A stretch of 38,702 bases of DNA, from positions 1 through 38,702 of the forward strand of contig CAZRAU010000018.1 in assembly GCA_964598025.1 (NCBI GenBank), in the 5' to 3' direction. A model generated the notes under the pieces. It saw only the letters and a list, made by a program, of their open reading frames with translations. It had not been told where the DNA came from and searched no databases. Origin of the DNA: JALGWN01 sp964598025 (GTDB taxonomy: Bacteria > Arandabacterota > Arandabacteria > Arandabacterales > Arandabacteraceae). Below are positions 1 to 7,508 of this stretch, in pieces. A program made the position numbers and the translations under genes. The number at the start of each line of letters is the position of its first letter. The first letter of the stretch is position 1.

Positions 1-777
1 TGTATCCGTGAAACCATTAGTCCCATGGACCGATCCAGCGGGTTGCTGGATGGCATGAACCAGAATCGCTGGCACTACCAGAGTTGCTCCGGTCCAAGCA
101 TGGTACCGATCCTCTGGGTATGAACAAATGTGACCCGCCGGGGCCCGGGTGAAGGCCTTCAGGCCGGGGATCCCAGCCCCTCCGCTTTTCCGCCAATTCG
201 TATCCCCGGAAATCGAGATGGCTCCCCAAACTGAACTCGAACTGGCGGCTGTGAGAAGCGGGCACGCGACGGGGGCGGCGGGCATCAAACGGCCCGCCGC
301 TACGCTCCGGTCATCAGCATCTCGCAAATTGAGAAACCGGGTATCTCGATCCGGGCGACTATATCATCCACCGTCTCCGCCGTGACCTTCCCTGTTGTGT
401 TGGCGGGTTGATCAGCCCCCTGTACCAGCGGAACCCGATTCGATAAGTGAGACTCGGCGGTGTGGCCGGGGGCTGCCATTGCAGCGGCGATAATGCATCA
501 GCAGACGACAATGGACAACGATACCTTATGCAGCTTCTACCTCCCATGTAGGTGAGTCTTACAGATTCCTATGCGCACGACCTGTGGCAGTTCTCATCCG
601 TGAGGAATACAGCATTTCGCATTTTATAAGATCTGGGGTAAGTCATCAAACGTATGACCGCGAACAGGCAAGGTGCGGTGCCTTAAAGGAGGGAACCCCG
701 GCCCGTGGAGGACCGGGGTTCTGACTTATGCTCAGGCCCGCTATTCCATCCGGACCCTCATCTGCTACCGTGCCCGG
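1..777. other. Intergenic region, no supported gene
   Basis: No reading frame here has a convincing start, ribosome site or recognisable protein. One frame is open from the left edge to a stop near 122 on the plus strand, but its 40 residues look like no family I know. A 7-bp inverted repeat (ATCCAGC at 33-39, GCTGGAT at 45-51) is present without a T tract. The right end holds the candidate terminator of the metalloprotease gene. Confidence 0.5.
694..720 (-). terminator. Candidate terminator downstream of the metalloprotease gene
   Basis: A perfect 8-bp inverted repeat (AACCCCGG at 694-701 and CCGGGGTT at 713-720, 11-nt loop) lies 57 bp past the minus-strand stop codon. The following minus-strand sequence is CCCTCCTTT, only partly T-rich, so termination strength is uncertain. 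Confidence 0.45.
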
Positions 778-2445
778 TCAGCGGACCCTCAGCAGTCGCT
801 TGATCTCCGCGCGATCTCCGGAGCTCACACGGATGAAGTACACGCCACTGGCGGTCTCACCACCCTGATCGTCCCGGCCGTCCCACACGGTTTCCACCCA
901 GCCGATCTTCGATGCATGAGTCTCGATAGTGCGGGAGCGCCTACCGGCGACATCGAACACCTCGACCTGGTAATAGCCGGGTGACGGCGCGAAGAACTTC
1001 ATATTGGCCTTAGAACCGAAGGGATTCGGGTAGACCGAGAATGCGAGTCCGGTCGCGGCCAGTGCATCGCCGTCCACAAATGGGATGCCGCTCTGGTCGC
1101 CGGAATGGATGGTCATGGTGTAGCGCTGGACTCCGTTACCCGAGTCTGCCTTCCTATAGACCTTGATCTGATAATCGCCGGGCGAGGCCACCGTATTGTG
1201 CAGGACCTCGGTTTCACCGATCCCGCCTGAAGTCGCACTGGCCAGGAGGGTTGTGCCCAGGGCATTGTAGAGCTCGATGTCCGGGTCCGAAATCGAGTCG
1301 GTGGATACGCTCGACGTCGATCCCCCCTCATCGCCGATAAGGTAAGTGGAGCCGACCGGGTCCACTTCTATTGTGATATCCGTACCCGTTAGTGTTACCA
1401 GATACCAATCGACATCGCTCGTCCCCCTGTCGATCGACAGATTCTCCACAACCAGCGTGTCGCTGCCGATCGTCCCCAAACTTGTGGGCTCGGCATTGGT
1501 GTCGTTGTTCTCATAAGGATCGCCGTAATTACGCATGGCGCCGCGGATGTCGTCATCCTGCGGTCCCACAAACGAGCCACCGCCGCAATGGTACGCCTCC
1601 ATAAGCTTGGTGCAATCGTTTGGGATCGAATGGCCCAGTCCCATGCCGTGGCCGTGTTCATGGGCGACAACGTTCTTGAGGTTCGCGTAATTGTACGCGG
1701 GGTTGCTGTAGAAACTGTCATCGCCGGTATCGAGCACCATGTCGCCTCCGGCACTAGGGTAGTAGTCGTAGGCCAGAACGTTGCCAGCCCCATCGATATA
1801 CCGGCCGCCGATCCGGACATCTCCCCGAACCCCGAGCTGCCCGCCGCTTCCCGGCATGTTGGCGCCATCGTCTGAGACCTCGATATACGTGATGCCCGTC
1901 ACCCAACTCCACCTGTCGAAAGCGTTACGGATCTTGTTCATCCAGCCGGAACCGCCGAATGCCGCATCGAAGACCGCGAACAGATCGCTCGATCCGCCGT
2001 CGGCCCAGGTGCCGTCGGGCACAAAACCCCAGGTCAGTGTTATGGGATCGCCCTGTGTGCCGGTCGCTCCGTCTGTGGCCGTCCAGGTCCAGCGCCCCCG
2101 GATGTAGTAACCCAGGAGGCCGTCGCCCAAGCCCGTATAGGTCGGCAGCTCCCTGAGGATTCGCTCTGCATCCTCAGGCTTGGTGTCGGGATGAAGACAA
2201 ACATCGACCTCCCTGGGATCGAAGTCAGCCGAGGGGGCCCCATGCAATGCGAGGCCGCGCATGGTCACCTCACGAGCAATCGTGTCGAATGGGTCCTGAG
2301 AAGCCATCAACTCCTCAAACCCCCGCTGGGAAGGACAGAAATTGCCCGGGCTCCGGGGTGCCAGGGCGAACGCGACGAGAGGAACAAGAACCAGAATCGT
2401 ATTTCTGAGCATTACTGCAAGGGCGCGCCTATTGACTGGATTCAT
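778..2445 (-). CDS. Secreted matrixin-like zinc metalloprotease with C-terminal FlgD-like domain
   Basis: This 555-residue protein is predicted to be an exported zinc endopeptidase. A hydrophobic N-terminal segment (about residues 12-29) follows a basic start and fits a signal peptide. The catalytic core lies at about 135-310 and contains the metzincin motif HExxHxxGxxH at H262-E263-H266-H272, followed by a Met-turn candidate at M282. About 310-450 resembles a pre-peptidase C-terminal type beta domain (DVDWY, GDYQIKVY). Residues 465-555 form a FlgD-like Ig domain with YPNPF, VFDVAGR and SGVYFIR, ending in a basic RLLRVR tail. The ATG is preceded by GAAAGGAG at good spacing. The substrate is unknown. 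The protease call is firm; the processing and surface anchoring are inferred from the tail. Confidence 0.88.
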   Translation of the reverse strand: MNPVNRRALAVMLRNTILVLVPLVAFALAPRSPGNFCPSQRGFEELMASQDPFDTIAREVTMRGLALHGAPSADFDPREVDVCLHPDTKPEDAERILRELPTYTGLGDGLLGYYIRGRWTWTATDGATGTQGDPITLTWGFVPDGTWADGGSSDLFAVFDAAFGGSGWMNKIRNAFDRWSWVTGITYIEVSDDGANMPGSGGQLGVRGDVRIGGRYIDGAGNVLAYDYYPSAGGDMVLDTGDDSFYSNPAYNYANLKNVVAHEHGHGMGLGHSIPNDCTKLMEAYHCGGGSFVGPQDDDIRGAMRNYGDPYENNDTNAEPTSLGTIGSDTLVVENLSIDRGTSDVDWYLVTLTGTDITIEVDPVGSTYLIGDEGGSTSSVSTDSISDPDIELYNALGTTLLASATSGGIGETEVLHNTVASPGDYQIKVYRKADSGNGVQRYTMTIHSGDQSGIPFVDGDALAATGLAFSVYPNPFGSKANMKFFAPSPGYYQVEVFDVAGRRSRTIETHASKIGWVETVWDGRDDQGGETASGVYFIRVSSGDRAEIKRLLRVR

Positions 2446-2524
2446 GCCTTCTCTCCTTTCACAAGCTATAGTTCACCATTCAAGGGTACAAAAACACAGA
2501 TCAGCCAGCATGTGTCTGAGTACT

Positions 2525-2553
2525 ATTATATCTCAAACTGTCCGTGATGTCCA
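2525..2553 (-). promoter_or_regulatory. Sigma70-type promoter for the metalloprotease gene
   Basis: On the minus strand TGGACA (-35, 5/6 matches) is followed after 17 bp by a perfect TATAAT (-10). Transcription would start near 2518, about 72 nt before the ATG. This is read from sequence only. Confidence 0.55.
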
Positions 2554-2711
2554 CACCATTCCTCAGGCTGGAGCGATTCGGCAAATGGGGTGTCGGGTCT
2601 GCTCGGGCTGGTGCGTGCTGGTATGGGCCGCAGTCTCCTGTCCGTTTGCCACTATGGCGTCCTCAAGTCCCCCGGACTCCGGAGCACAAGCCAAGGTCCA
2701 ATGGATGTACG

Positions 2712-4166
2712 CTATTTCATGGCCGGCAGGATGTAATCGGGAAACATCTTCAAAGGGGCTAAATGCATGGAATTATCGTCATTGCCGCCTGTTGTAACGA
2801 CCACCAAGTTGTATTCGGGGATTATGAATATGAACTGGCTGCCCCAGCCGCTCGCAAACACGCCCTCAATCATCTTGCCCTCGAATGGGGCACTGCTTCG
2901 CCACCAGAGATAGCCATAGTCCTCAGGGCCTTCGACATCCATGTGCAGAGCGGTGGATTCCCTGATCCATTCGGAAGATACGATCTGCGAACCTGCCCAC
3001 TTACCTCCATCGAGCACCAATTGGCCGATCTTCGCCATGTCCCGGGGCTTCAAGGCCAGCGAGCCGTCCATGAGGGGGTGTCCATTCCACCTGCCATAGT
3101 CCCATTCATACTCGGTGATTCCCAGCGGCGCGAAGAGGTACTTCTCTGCGAATTCGTCGGCGTAGATGCCGGATACGTTCTTGATGACACCGGCCAAGAG
3201 ATCCATGTTGGGCCCCACGTATTCGAATCGCTCGCCGGGGATGTCTACAACAGGTTGTTGGAAGACCGTGGCAAAGCGGTCGGCACTGTCGTAGAAGCCG
3301 TCGAGGTCCGCCTGGGCCCACTCGACCCCGGCACTCATTGTGAGTATATGCCGTAGGTGCACCCTGTCCCATCCCGCCGCGGCCCCGGGTGCATAATCGG
3401 GGAAGAAGGCCAGGATATTCTGATCCGGTCCCTCCAGGAGCCCTTGATCTGTGGCAATGCCGATGAGGAGCGATGTGACACTCTTGGTTACCGAAGCCAG
3501 GCGGTGAGGCTCCTCGCGGTCATGATTATAGAAGTACTCGTCGAGCACAAGCTTGCCGTTCCGGACGATGAGCAGTGAGTGCAGGAACCCGAAGTCCCCA
3601 GCCACTATTGCGGTGACCAGCTTATCCAAGATCTCCGGGTCAAGGCCCTGGTCTCTCAGGTGGGATACCTCCCATCCATCGCCCAGGCTGTCGGGCACGC
3701 GATACTCGTAAGCGTATGGTTCTCCGGCTGCCCCATCTCGGGCGGTGAGACCGGGTAGCGTGGCCGAATCGACGAGATTGAGGGTCATCGCCAGGGTGGA
3801 TCCATCGGCGTATTGAAACTCGCCGGCGATGGCCCGTGTTTCGAAATCGACTCTCCCCTGGTACCTGACGTCATTCATCTTCACGTGGAGCCTGATCTCA
3901 TTGCCTTGGTAGCTGATCTCGTCGATCGGGACTTCCTGAACCTTCCGGTCGTTCTGGTAGACGTGTATCACTCCGGAGTATTCACCGCGGGCGTCGCCGG
4001 TGAACTCGAACACAAATGCCCAGGCACCATCATCCTGTATGCCCTTCCAGAAACCTTCTATCGATTGCCCCGCGCCCTCCTGGGCAGATACGCCGTTTGC
4101 GGCGATCGATATCAACAAAGAAAAAGCCAGAACTGCTGCCAGCTGGATCCCGGTTGCCTTTTTCAC
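2712..4166 (-). CDS. Exported beta-lactamase-fold (CubicO-type) serine hydrolase
   Basis: This protein of about 484 residues is a class C beta-lactamase/penicillin-binding-fold hydrolase. I chose the second of two adjacent GTG codons (4164-4166) because AAAGGAG lies 7 nt upstream and a typical signal peptide ending near NGVSA follows at once; the frame is open further upstream but without features. Residues about 35-130 form a beta-rich lipocalin-like domain. The hydrolase domain begins near 160 and carries the SxxK motif at S225-V-T-K228 and a Tyr motif at Y316 (YVGPN). The late segment ASGWGSQFIFIIP matches the third conserved box region of the family. The members include esterases, D-aminopeptidases and lactamases, so the substrate cannot be assigned. 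It is most likely periplasmic. Confidence 0.85.
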   Translation of the reverse strand: MKKATGIQLAAVLAFSLLISIAANGVSAQEGAGQSIEGFWKGIQDDGAWAFVFEFTGDARGEYSGVIHVYQNDRKVQEVPIDEISYQGNEIRLHVKMNDVRYQGRVDFETRAIAGEFQYADGSTLAMTLNLVDSATLPGLTARDGAAGEPYAYEYRVPDSLGDGWEVSHLRDQGLDPEILDKLVTAIVAGDFGFLHSLLIVRNGKLVLDEYFYNHDREEPHRLASVTKSVTSLLIGIATDQGLLEGPDQNILAFFPDYAPGAAAGWDRVHLRHILTMSAGVEWAQADLDGFYDSADRFATVFQQPVVDIPGERFEYVGPNMDLLAGVIKNVSGIYADEFAEKYLFAPLGITEYEWDYGRWNGHPLMDGSLALKPRDMAKIGQLVLDGGKWAGSQIVSSEWIRESTALHMDVEGPEDYGYLWWRSSAPFEGKMIEGVFASGWGSQFIFIIPEYNLVVVTTGGNDDNSMHLAPLKMFPDYILPAMK

Positions 4167-4287
4167 CACTGCGCTCCTTTGTATCCTACCTGCGATCAGC
4201 AAGCCTGTTTCAGAAGATCGGTGAACTATACAGAAGCCACAACCGATTGCCAAGCCCGATAATAAGCAAGTGCGGCGATCGGCGCTG

Positions 4288-4482
4288 TCAGACACCGTGA
4301 TCCAGGTCTCGCTTCACGCATGGCGCGGTCTTGTCACAGAATTCGTAAAGGTCCTCCACCTTCGGCGCGGTAACATCTATTATCAGCTTGCCGTCAGGCG
4401 TACGTTCGTGGCGATTCAGGGATTCCCGCTTCGCACTTTTCATGTCGGTTTCACCCTTGCGGCCGCCATCCAGGCTGCACAT
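4288..4482 (-). CDS. Possible small protein of unknown function
   Basis: A 64-codon reading frame with an ATG at 4482 and a second ATG at 4441, each with only a weak ribosome site (AGGA and AAGGG). The C-terminal half is protein-like in composition (KLIIDVTAP, VEDLYEFCDK, KRDLDHGV) with two cysteines. It sits between the serine hydrolase and the peroxiredoxin on the same strand. It could be a genuine small gene, the N-terminal stub of a longer decayed gene, or chance. I do not recognise it. Confidence 0.3.
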   Translation of the reverse strand: MCSLDGGRKGETDMKSAKRESLNRHERTPDGKLIIDVTAPKVEDLYEFCDKTAPCVKRDLDHGV

Positions 4483-4572
4483 CGTCCTATGGCCACTTCC
4501 AGGGCGACCTGCATGCTGTGAAGATGGAACAGGAGTAGGGCGGCGGGATCATCGGAGCAGAAACCGGGCAAA

Positions 4573-4594
4573 GGAAGCTCCGATGGGAGCTTCC
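4573..4594 (-). terminator. Rho-independent terminator of the peroxiredoxin operon
   Basis: A perfect 9-bp inverted repeat (GGAAGCTCC and GGAGCTTCC) closes a 4-nt loop and is followed on the minus strand by TTTG. It begins 48 bp past the peroxiredoxin stop codon at 4642, the expected place for the end of this transcript. Confidence 0.65.
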
Positions 4595-4641
4595 CAAGCC
4601 GCTCTCACACGCTAATCCTGTAACACCTGATACAAAAGCCG

Positions 4642-5343
4642 CTAAGGTTTCCAGGCCTCCCACACCCTGCCCACAAGGTCGGGGCCCGGTGTCAAGGTGG
4701 TGTCACCCGGCTGCCAGCCTGATGGGGTCACCTCGCCGGTGGATGCCACATGCTGGAATGCCTTGATCTGCCTGATCAACTCGTCGGGGTTCCGTCCCAC
4801 CTCCGGCGTCAGGACCTCCATGGCCCTGATAACGAAATCGGGATCTATGATGAAACGACCACGGATATCGACTCCGGCGCCTTCATCATAGACTCCATAT
4901 GCGGTGCCGATCTTGCCTCCCGCATCAGAGAGCATGGGAAACGGGACGCCGCCATCCAACATTTTTGAGAGCTCTTGCTCCTGCCAGATCTTGTGGATAA
5001 AGCGGCTATCGGTACTCATTGCCAGGACTTCCGCGCCGAGCGATTTAAACTGAGCGTAGCGGGCAGCGACCGCTGCCAATTCGGTAGGTCACACAAATGT
5101 GAAATCGCCGGGGTAGAAACAAAGCACAATCCACTTGCCTTTGTAATCCGACAGCTTAACAGGCTTGAAGCCATCGCCCGCCACAAAGGCGTTGGCTTCG
5201 AAATCCGGGGCTTCCTTACCCACGCGTGCTTGCACCGTTTTCACCTCCTCCGATGACATCGGCTTTCCGGCGGCGGAAACGGCCGCCGCATCCGCAATGA
5301 TGCCGCGTGCGGATTTGACACAGCCATCCTTCATCTTGGCCAC
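4642..5343 (-). CDS. Selenocysteine-containing peroxiredoxin (AhpC/TSA family), TGA read as Sec
   Basis: This gene encodes a 233-residue thiol peroxidase if the in-frame TGA at 5089-5091 is read as selenocysteine (U85). The TGA sits exactly where the peroxidatic Cys belongs in the family motif, giving GDFTFV-U-PTEL, and the frame continues with clean peroxiredoxin sequence to the stop. The GTG start at 5341-5343 follows AAGGAGG with 5-nt spacing. Residues 1-40 are an extension ahead of the usual VGKEAPDFEA start. The resolving-Cys motif normally EVCPxGW reads EVTPSGW (T206), so the partner thiol would have to be elsewhere; C8 and C75 are the other cysteines. A hairpin like a bacterial SECIS follows the TGA. 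The upstream YkgJ-like gene is 28 bp away and probably co-transcribed. It reduces peroxides, presumably in the cytoplasm. Standard gene callers would split this gene in two. Confidence 0.9.
5062..5077 (-). promoter_or_regulatory. SECIS-like hairpin downstream of the Sec codon
   Basis: On the minus strand a perfect 6-bp stem (GGCAGC/GCTGCC) closes the tetraloop GGUC. The loop begins 17 nt after the TGA. From memory, the E. coli fdhF SECIS has the same GGUC apical loop about 18 nt after its UGA, where SelB contacts the loop G and U. The bulged U of the E. coli stem is not present in the same form; two U residues lie directly 5' of the stem here. Confidence 0.75.
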
Positions 5344-5371
5344 AGCAACCTCCTTCCCTGGCGAACGCCGT

Positions 5372-5771
5372 CTACTCGCACTCCGGCGACAAGGCCGTGG
5401 CTTGGCTTTCACGGATCTCCATCTTCACGCGTTCATAAACATTGTAAACTATGGGGCAAACCGAGCAGTTTGAGAAAGTTATGCCGAGATTCCGTGCGAA
5501 GCCCTTCTTGTAGAGGGTTGGATATGCGCGGCAAACATCGGGCCTGCCCGGATAGACCGTGCAGGTGTTCTCGAGCAAGAACGGGCACGGCGCGCGATTA
5601 AAGAACAGGCCTCCGCCGGCCTCATACTCAACAATGTATTCGGCAGTGAACTCCTCTTCCGGCATCTTCAGATGGCCGGCGAGACGCACGATGTCTTGAG
5701 GCATGAGCTGGGGTCTGAATACTCTGCAGCAGTTGCCGCATTCCCGACATTCTATCTGCTCGGATACCTCT
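5372..5771 (-). CDS. YkgJ-family Cys-cluster protein, N-terminus lost in the sequence gap
   Basis: The visible 132 residues carry the family's Cys cluster near the N-terminus (CRECGNCC) and later Cys residues (CPFL, CTVYPGRPDVC, CSVCP), as in YkgJ/UPF0153 proteins that are thought to bind a metal or an Fe-S cluster. The PGRPDVCRAYP segment is diagnostic. The 5' end runs into the 100-N gap at 5772. Beyond the gap, on the minus strand, GGAGG at 5884-5888 lies 12 nt from the gap edge and may be the ribosome site, so only a start codon and a few residues are probably missing. The gene ends 28 bp before the selenoprotein start, so the two form an operon. Its biochemical role is not known. Confidence 0.8.
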
Positions 5772-5871
5772 NNNNNNNNNNNNNNNNNNNNNNNNNNNNN
5801 NNNNNNNNNNNNNNNNNNNNNNNNNNNNNNNNNNNNNNNNNNNNNNNNNNNNNNNNNNNNNNNNNNNNNNN
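5772..5871. other. Assembly gap of 100 N
   Basis: The round number indicates a gap of unknown true size. It hides the 5' end of the YkgJ-like gene; frames drawn through it mean nothing. Confidence 0.95.
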
Positions 5872-6043
5872 CGTTTGTCAAAACCTCCGCTTAGGGCCGG
5901 TCTGTTCAACTTGAGGCTACGGCGTCTTCTCGGCAAGCTAAGAGGGACCCGGCCTGAATGGGCTCGAAGTCGGAGCCAATGCCCGGCGAGGTTCGGACAT
6001 AGGTCGGTCGTGCCGGTATTACAGGATACGTTGTTCTCCTGTG

Positions 6044-6072
6044 TTGTCATATCTCGCGGTTTGTGATACCAT
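6044..6072 (+). promoter_or_regulatory. Candidate promoter for the first beta-helix gene
   Basis: TTGTCA (-35) and TACCAT (-10) are separated by 17 bp, with transcription expected near 6079, just upstream of the GGGAG ribosome site and ATG at 6102. The -10 is only a 4/6 match. Confidence 0.35.
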
Positions 6073-6101
6073 GGTAGTAACCGTCAGCAGGGAGACTCCT
6101 A

Positions 6102-7481
6102 ATGAATAAGCTTACCGTTATAGCTTGGCTCCTATCGCTCGCTGCCGGTGTGTCATCGGCAACTGCGACGACAATCACGGTGGCCTGGGCGGGTTCGGGT
6201 GATTATCTCACCATCCAGGCGGGTATCGACGCGGCGGGTCCGGGCGATACCGTGCTTGTTCTGGCCGGGACTTACGCCGGAGCCGGCAACCTGGATCTGG
6301 ACTTCGGGGGCACGAACCTGGTACTGGTGTCGGACGGCGGGTACGCCGCGACCGTGATCGACTGCGGGGACGCCGGACACGGGTTCGTCTTCCACAGCTG
6401 CGAGGATACCAGTTCGGTGGTACGGGGCTTTACGATCACAAACGCAGCCGCCGACAGTGGGGCGGGCGCTTTTTGCTGGAACGGATCGGATCCCCGGTTC
6501 GAGGACTGCCTCTTCCTCGGTAACACAGCTCAGCTGATGGGTGGGGGTCTTTGCTGCGTCGGCTCATCCCCGATTGTCCGGGACTGCAGGTTTGAAGAGA
6601 ACACCGCCGACCAGGATGGGGGCTCCGGCGGCTACGGCGGGGGAATGGCGTGCCTCGACACTTCCTCGCCGCTCATTGTCGACACCGAGTTCGCCGCCAA
6701 CCAAAGCCGTTACTCCGGAGGGGGTCTATACGCGGACTACTCGATAGTCACTTGTGCCAACTGTGTCTTCATCGGGAACAACCTGCTCAACTTCAGCAGC
6801 GAGGGTGGGGGCGTGGCGCTTTCCTTCTGCAGCGGACCCGTATTCACCGGATGCACCTTCAGGGAAAACGGAACCACGGTCACAATTGTCGGCGGCGGCC
6901 TATATGTAGGAGCCTCCGACATTACAGTTACTGACTGCGCCTTCATCGACAACGTGGGCGGCGCGTCAGGTGGAGCACATTTTATCTACGGAGCGACCGG
7001 AACAGTCAGCGGCTGCACGTTCGCAGGAAATGTGACTGAGTGGGGTGCTGGAGGCGGCATCTCCTGTGTGTTCAGCTCCAATCCTACGATCGCCAACTGC
7101 ACATTTGTTGAGAATCAGGACTATCACATCTGGTGTCAGGAATCGTCTCCAACAATTGAGTACTCGATTCTCGCCTTTGCCCCTGTCGGCAACCCGGTCT
7201 ACTGCGACCAGGGCACGGAGACCCCGCATATGCACCATTGCTTTGTATGCGCCAACGCCGGCGGAGACACACTGTGCGGCGGCAACTACCACGACATCGA
7301 TTACTCCGACCCGCTCATCTGCGATAGGGCCAATGAAGAGTTCACTCTCTGCGAGAACTCGCCATGCCTTGCCGGCGCGACCTGGCCTTCACTTGTGGGG
7401 GCGCACGGCCAGGGCTGCCCACCCTGCGAGAGCGCGACGGAACCGACGTCCTGGGGAGCCATCAAAGCGATATACCGGTAA
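6102..7481 (+). CDS. Secreted right-handed beta-helix repeat protein
   Basis: A 459-residue exported protein with a signal peptide (about residues 1-22). The segment YLTIQAGIDAAGPGDTVLVL at about 35-55 is the usual opening of parallel beta-helix proteins. Repeated turns follow to about 400, with recurring patterns such as C.F..N and GGG plus many cysteines, like the polymorphic-membrane-protein or pectate-lyase-like helix families. The C-terminal region has a Cys-rich LCENSPCL motif and ends in PTSWGAIKAIYR, closely matching the end of the second beta-helix protein at 11398. No catalytic motif is visible, so it may bind a surface or glycan rather than cleave one. The gene converges on the glycosyltransferase at 7497 with only 15 bp between stops. 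Confidence 0.85.
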   Translation: MNKLTVIAWLLSLAAGVSSATATTITVAWAGSGDYLTIQAGIDAAGPGDTVLVLAGTYAGAGNLDLDFGGTNLVLVSDGGYAATVIDCGDAGHGFVFHSCEDTSSVVRGFTITNAAADSGAGAFCWNGSDPRFEDCLFLGNTAQLMGGGLCCVGSSPIVRDCRFEENTADQDGGSGGYGGGMACLDTSSPLIVDTEFAANQSRYSGGGLYADYSIVTCANCVFIGNNLLNFSSEGGGVALSFCSGPVFTGCTFRENGTTVTIVGGGLYVGASDITVTDCAFIDNVGGASGGAHFIYGATGTVSGCTFAGNVTEWGAGGGISCVFSSNPTIANCTFVENQDYHIWCQESSPTIEYSILAFAPVGNPVYCDQGTETPHMHHCFVCANAGGDTLCGGNYHDIDYSDPLICDRANEEFTLCENSPCLAGATWPSLVGAHGQGCPPCESATEPTSWGAIKAIYR

Positions 7482-7485
7482 GCGT

Positions 7486-7508
7486 GACCCACATCATCAT
7501 GATGGGTC
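7486..7508. terminator. Weak bidirectional terminator candidate between convergent genes
   Basis: GACCCA (7486-7491) can pair with TGGGTC (7503-7508), with more partial pairing inside. It overlaps the stop of the minus-strand glycosyltransferase gene. There is no T tract. Confidence 0.3.

Noticed and set aside
1..122. C-terminal end of a gene entering from the left edge
   Set aside because: The 40 residues have no recognisable character and there is not enough sequence to support a call.
4642..5412. Two separate genes or a frameshifted peroxiredoxin pseudogene
   Set aside because: Both parts are in the same frame and the only break is TGA at the catalytic Cys codon, with a SECIS-like hairpin after it.
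5628..6050. A longer protein reading through the 100-N gap on the minus strand
   Set aside because: The gap length is arbitrary, so a frame across it has no meaning; the part upstream of the gap is Arg-rich and unlike the YkgJ family.
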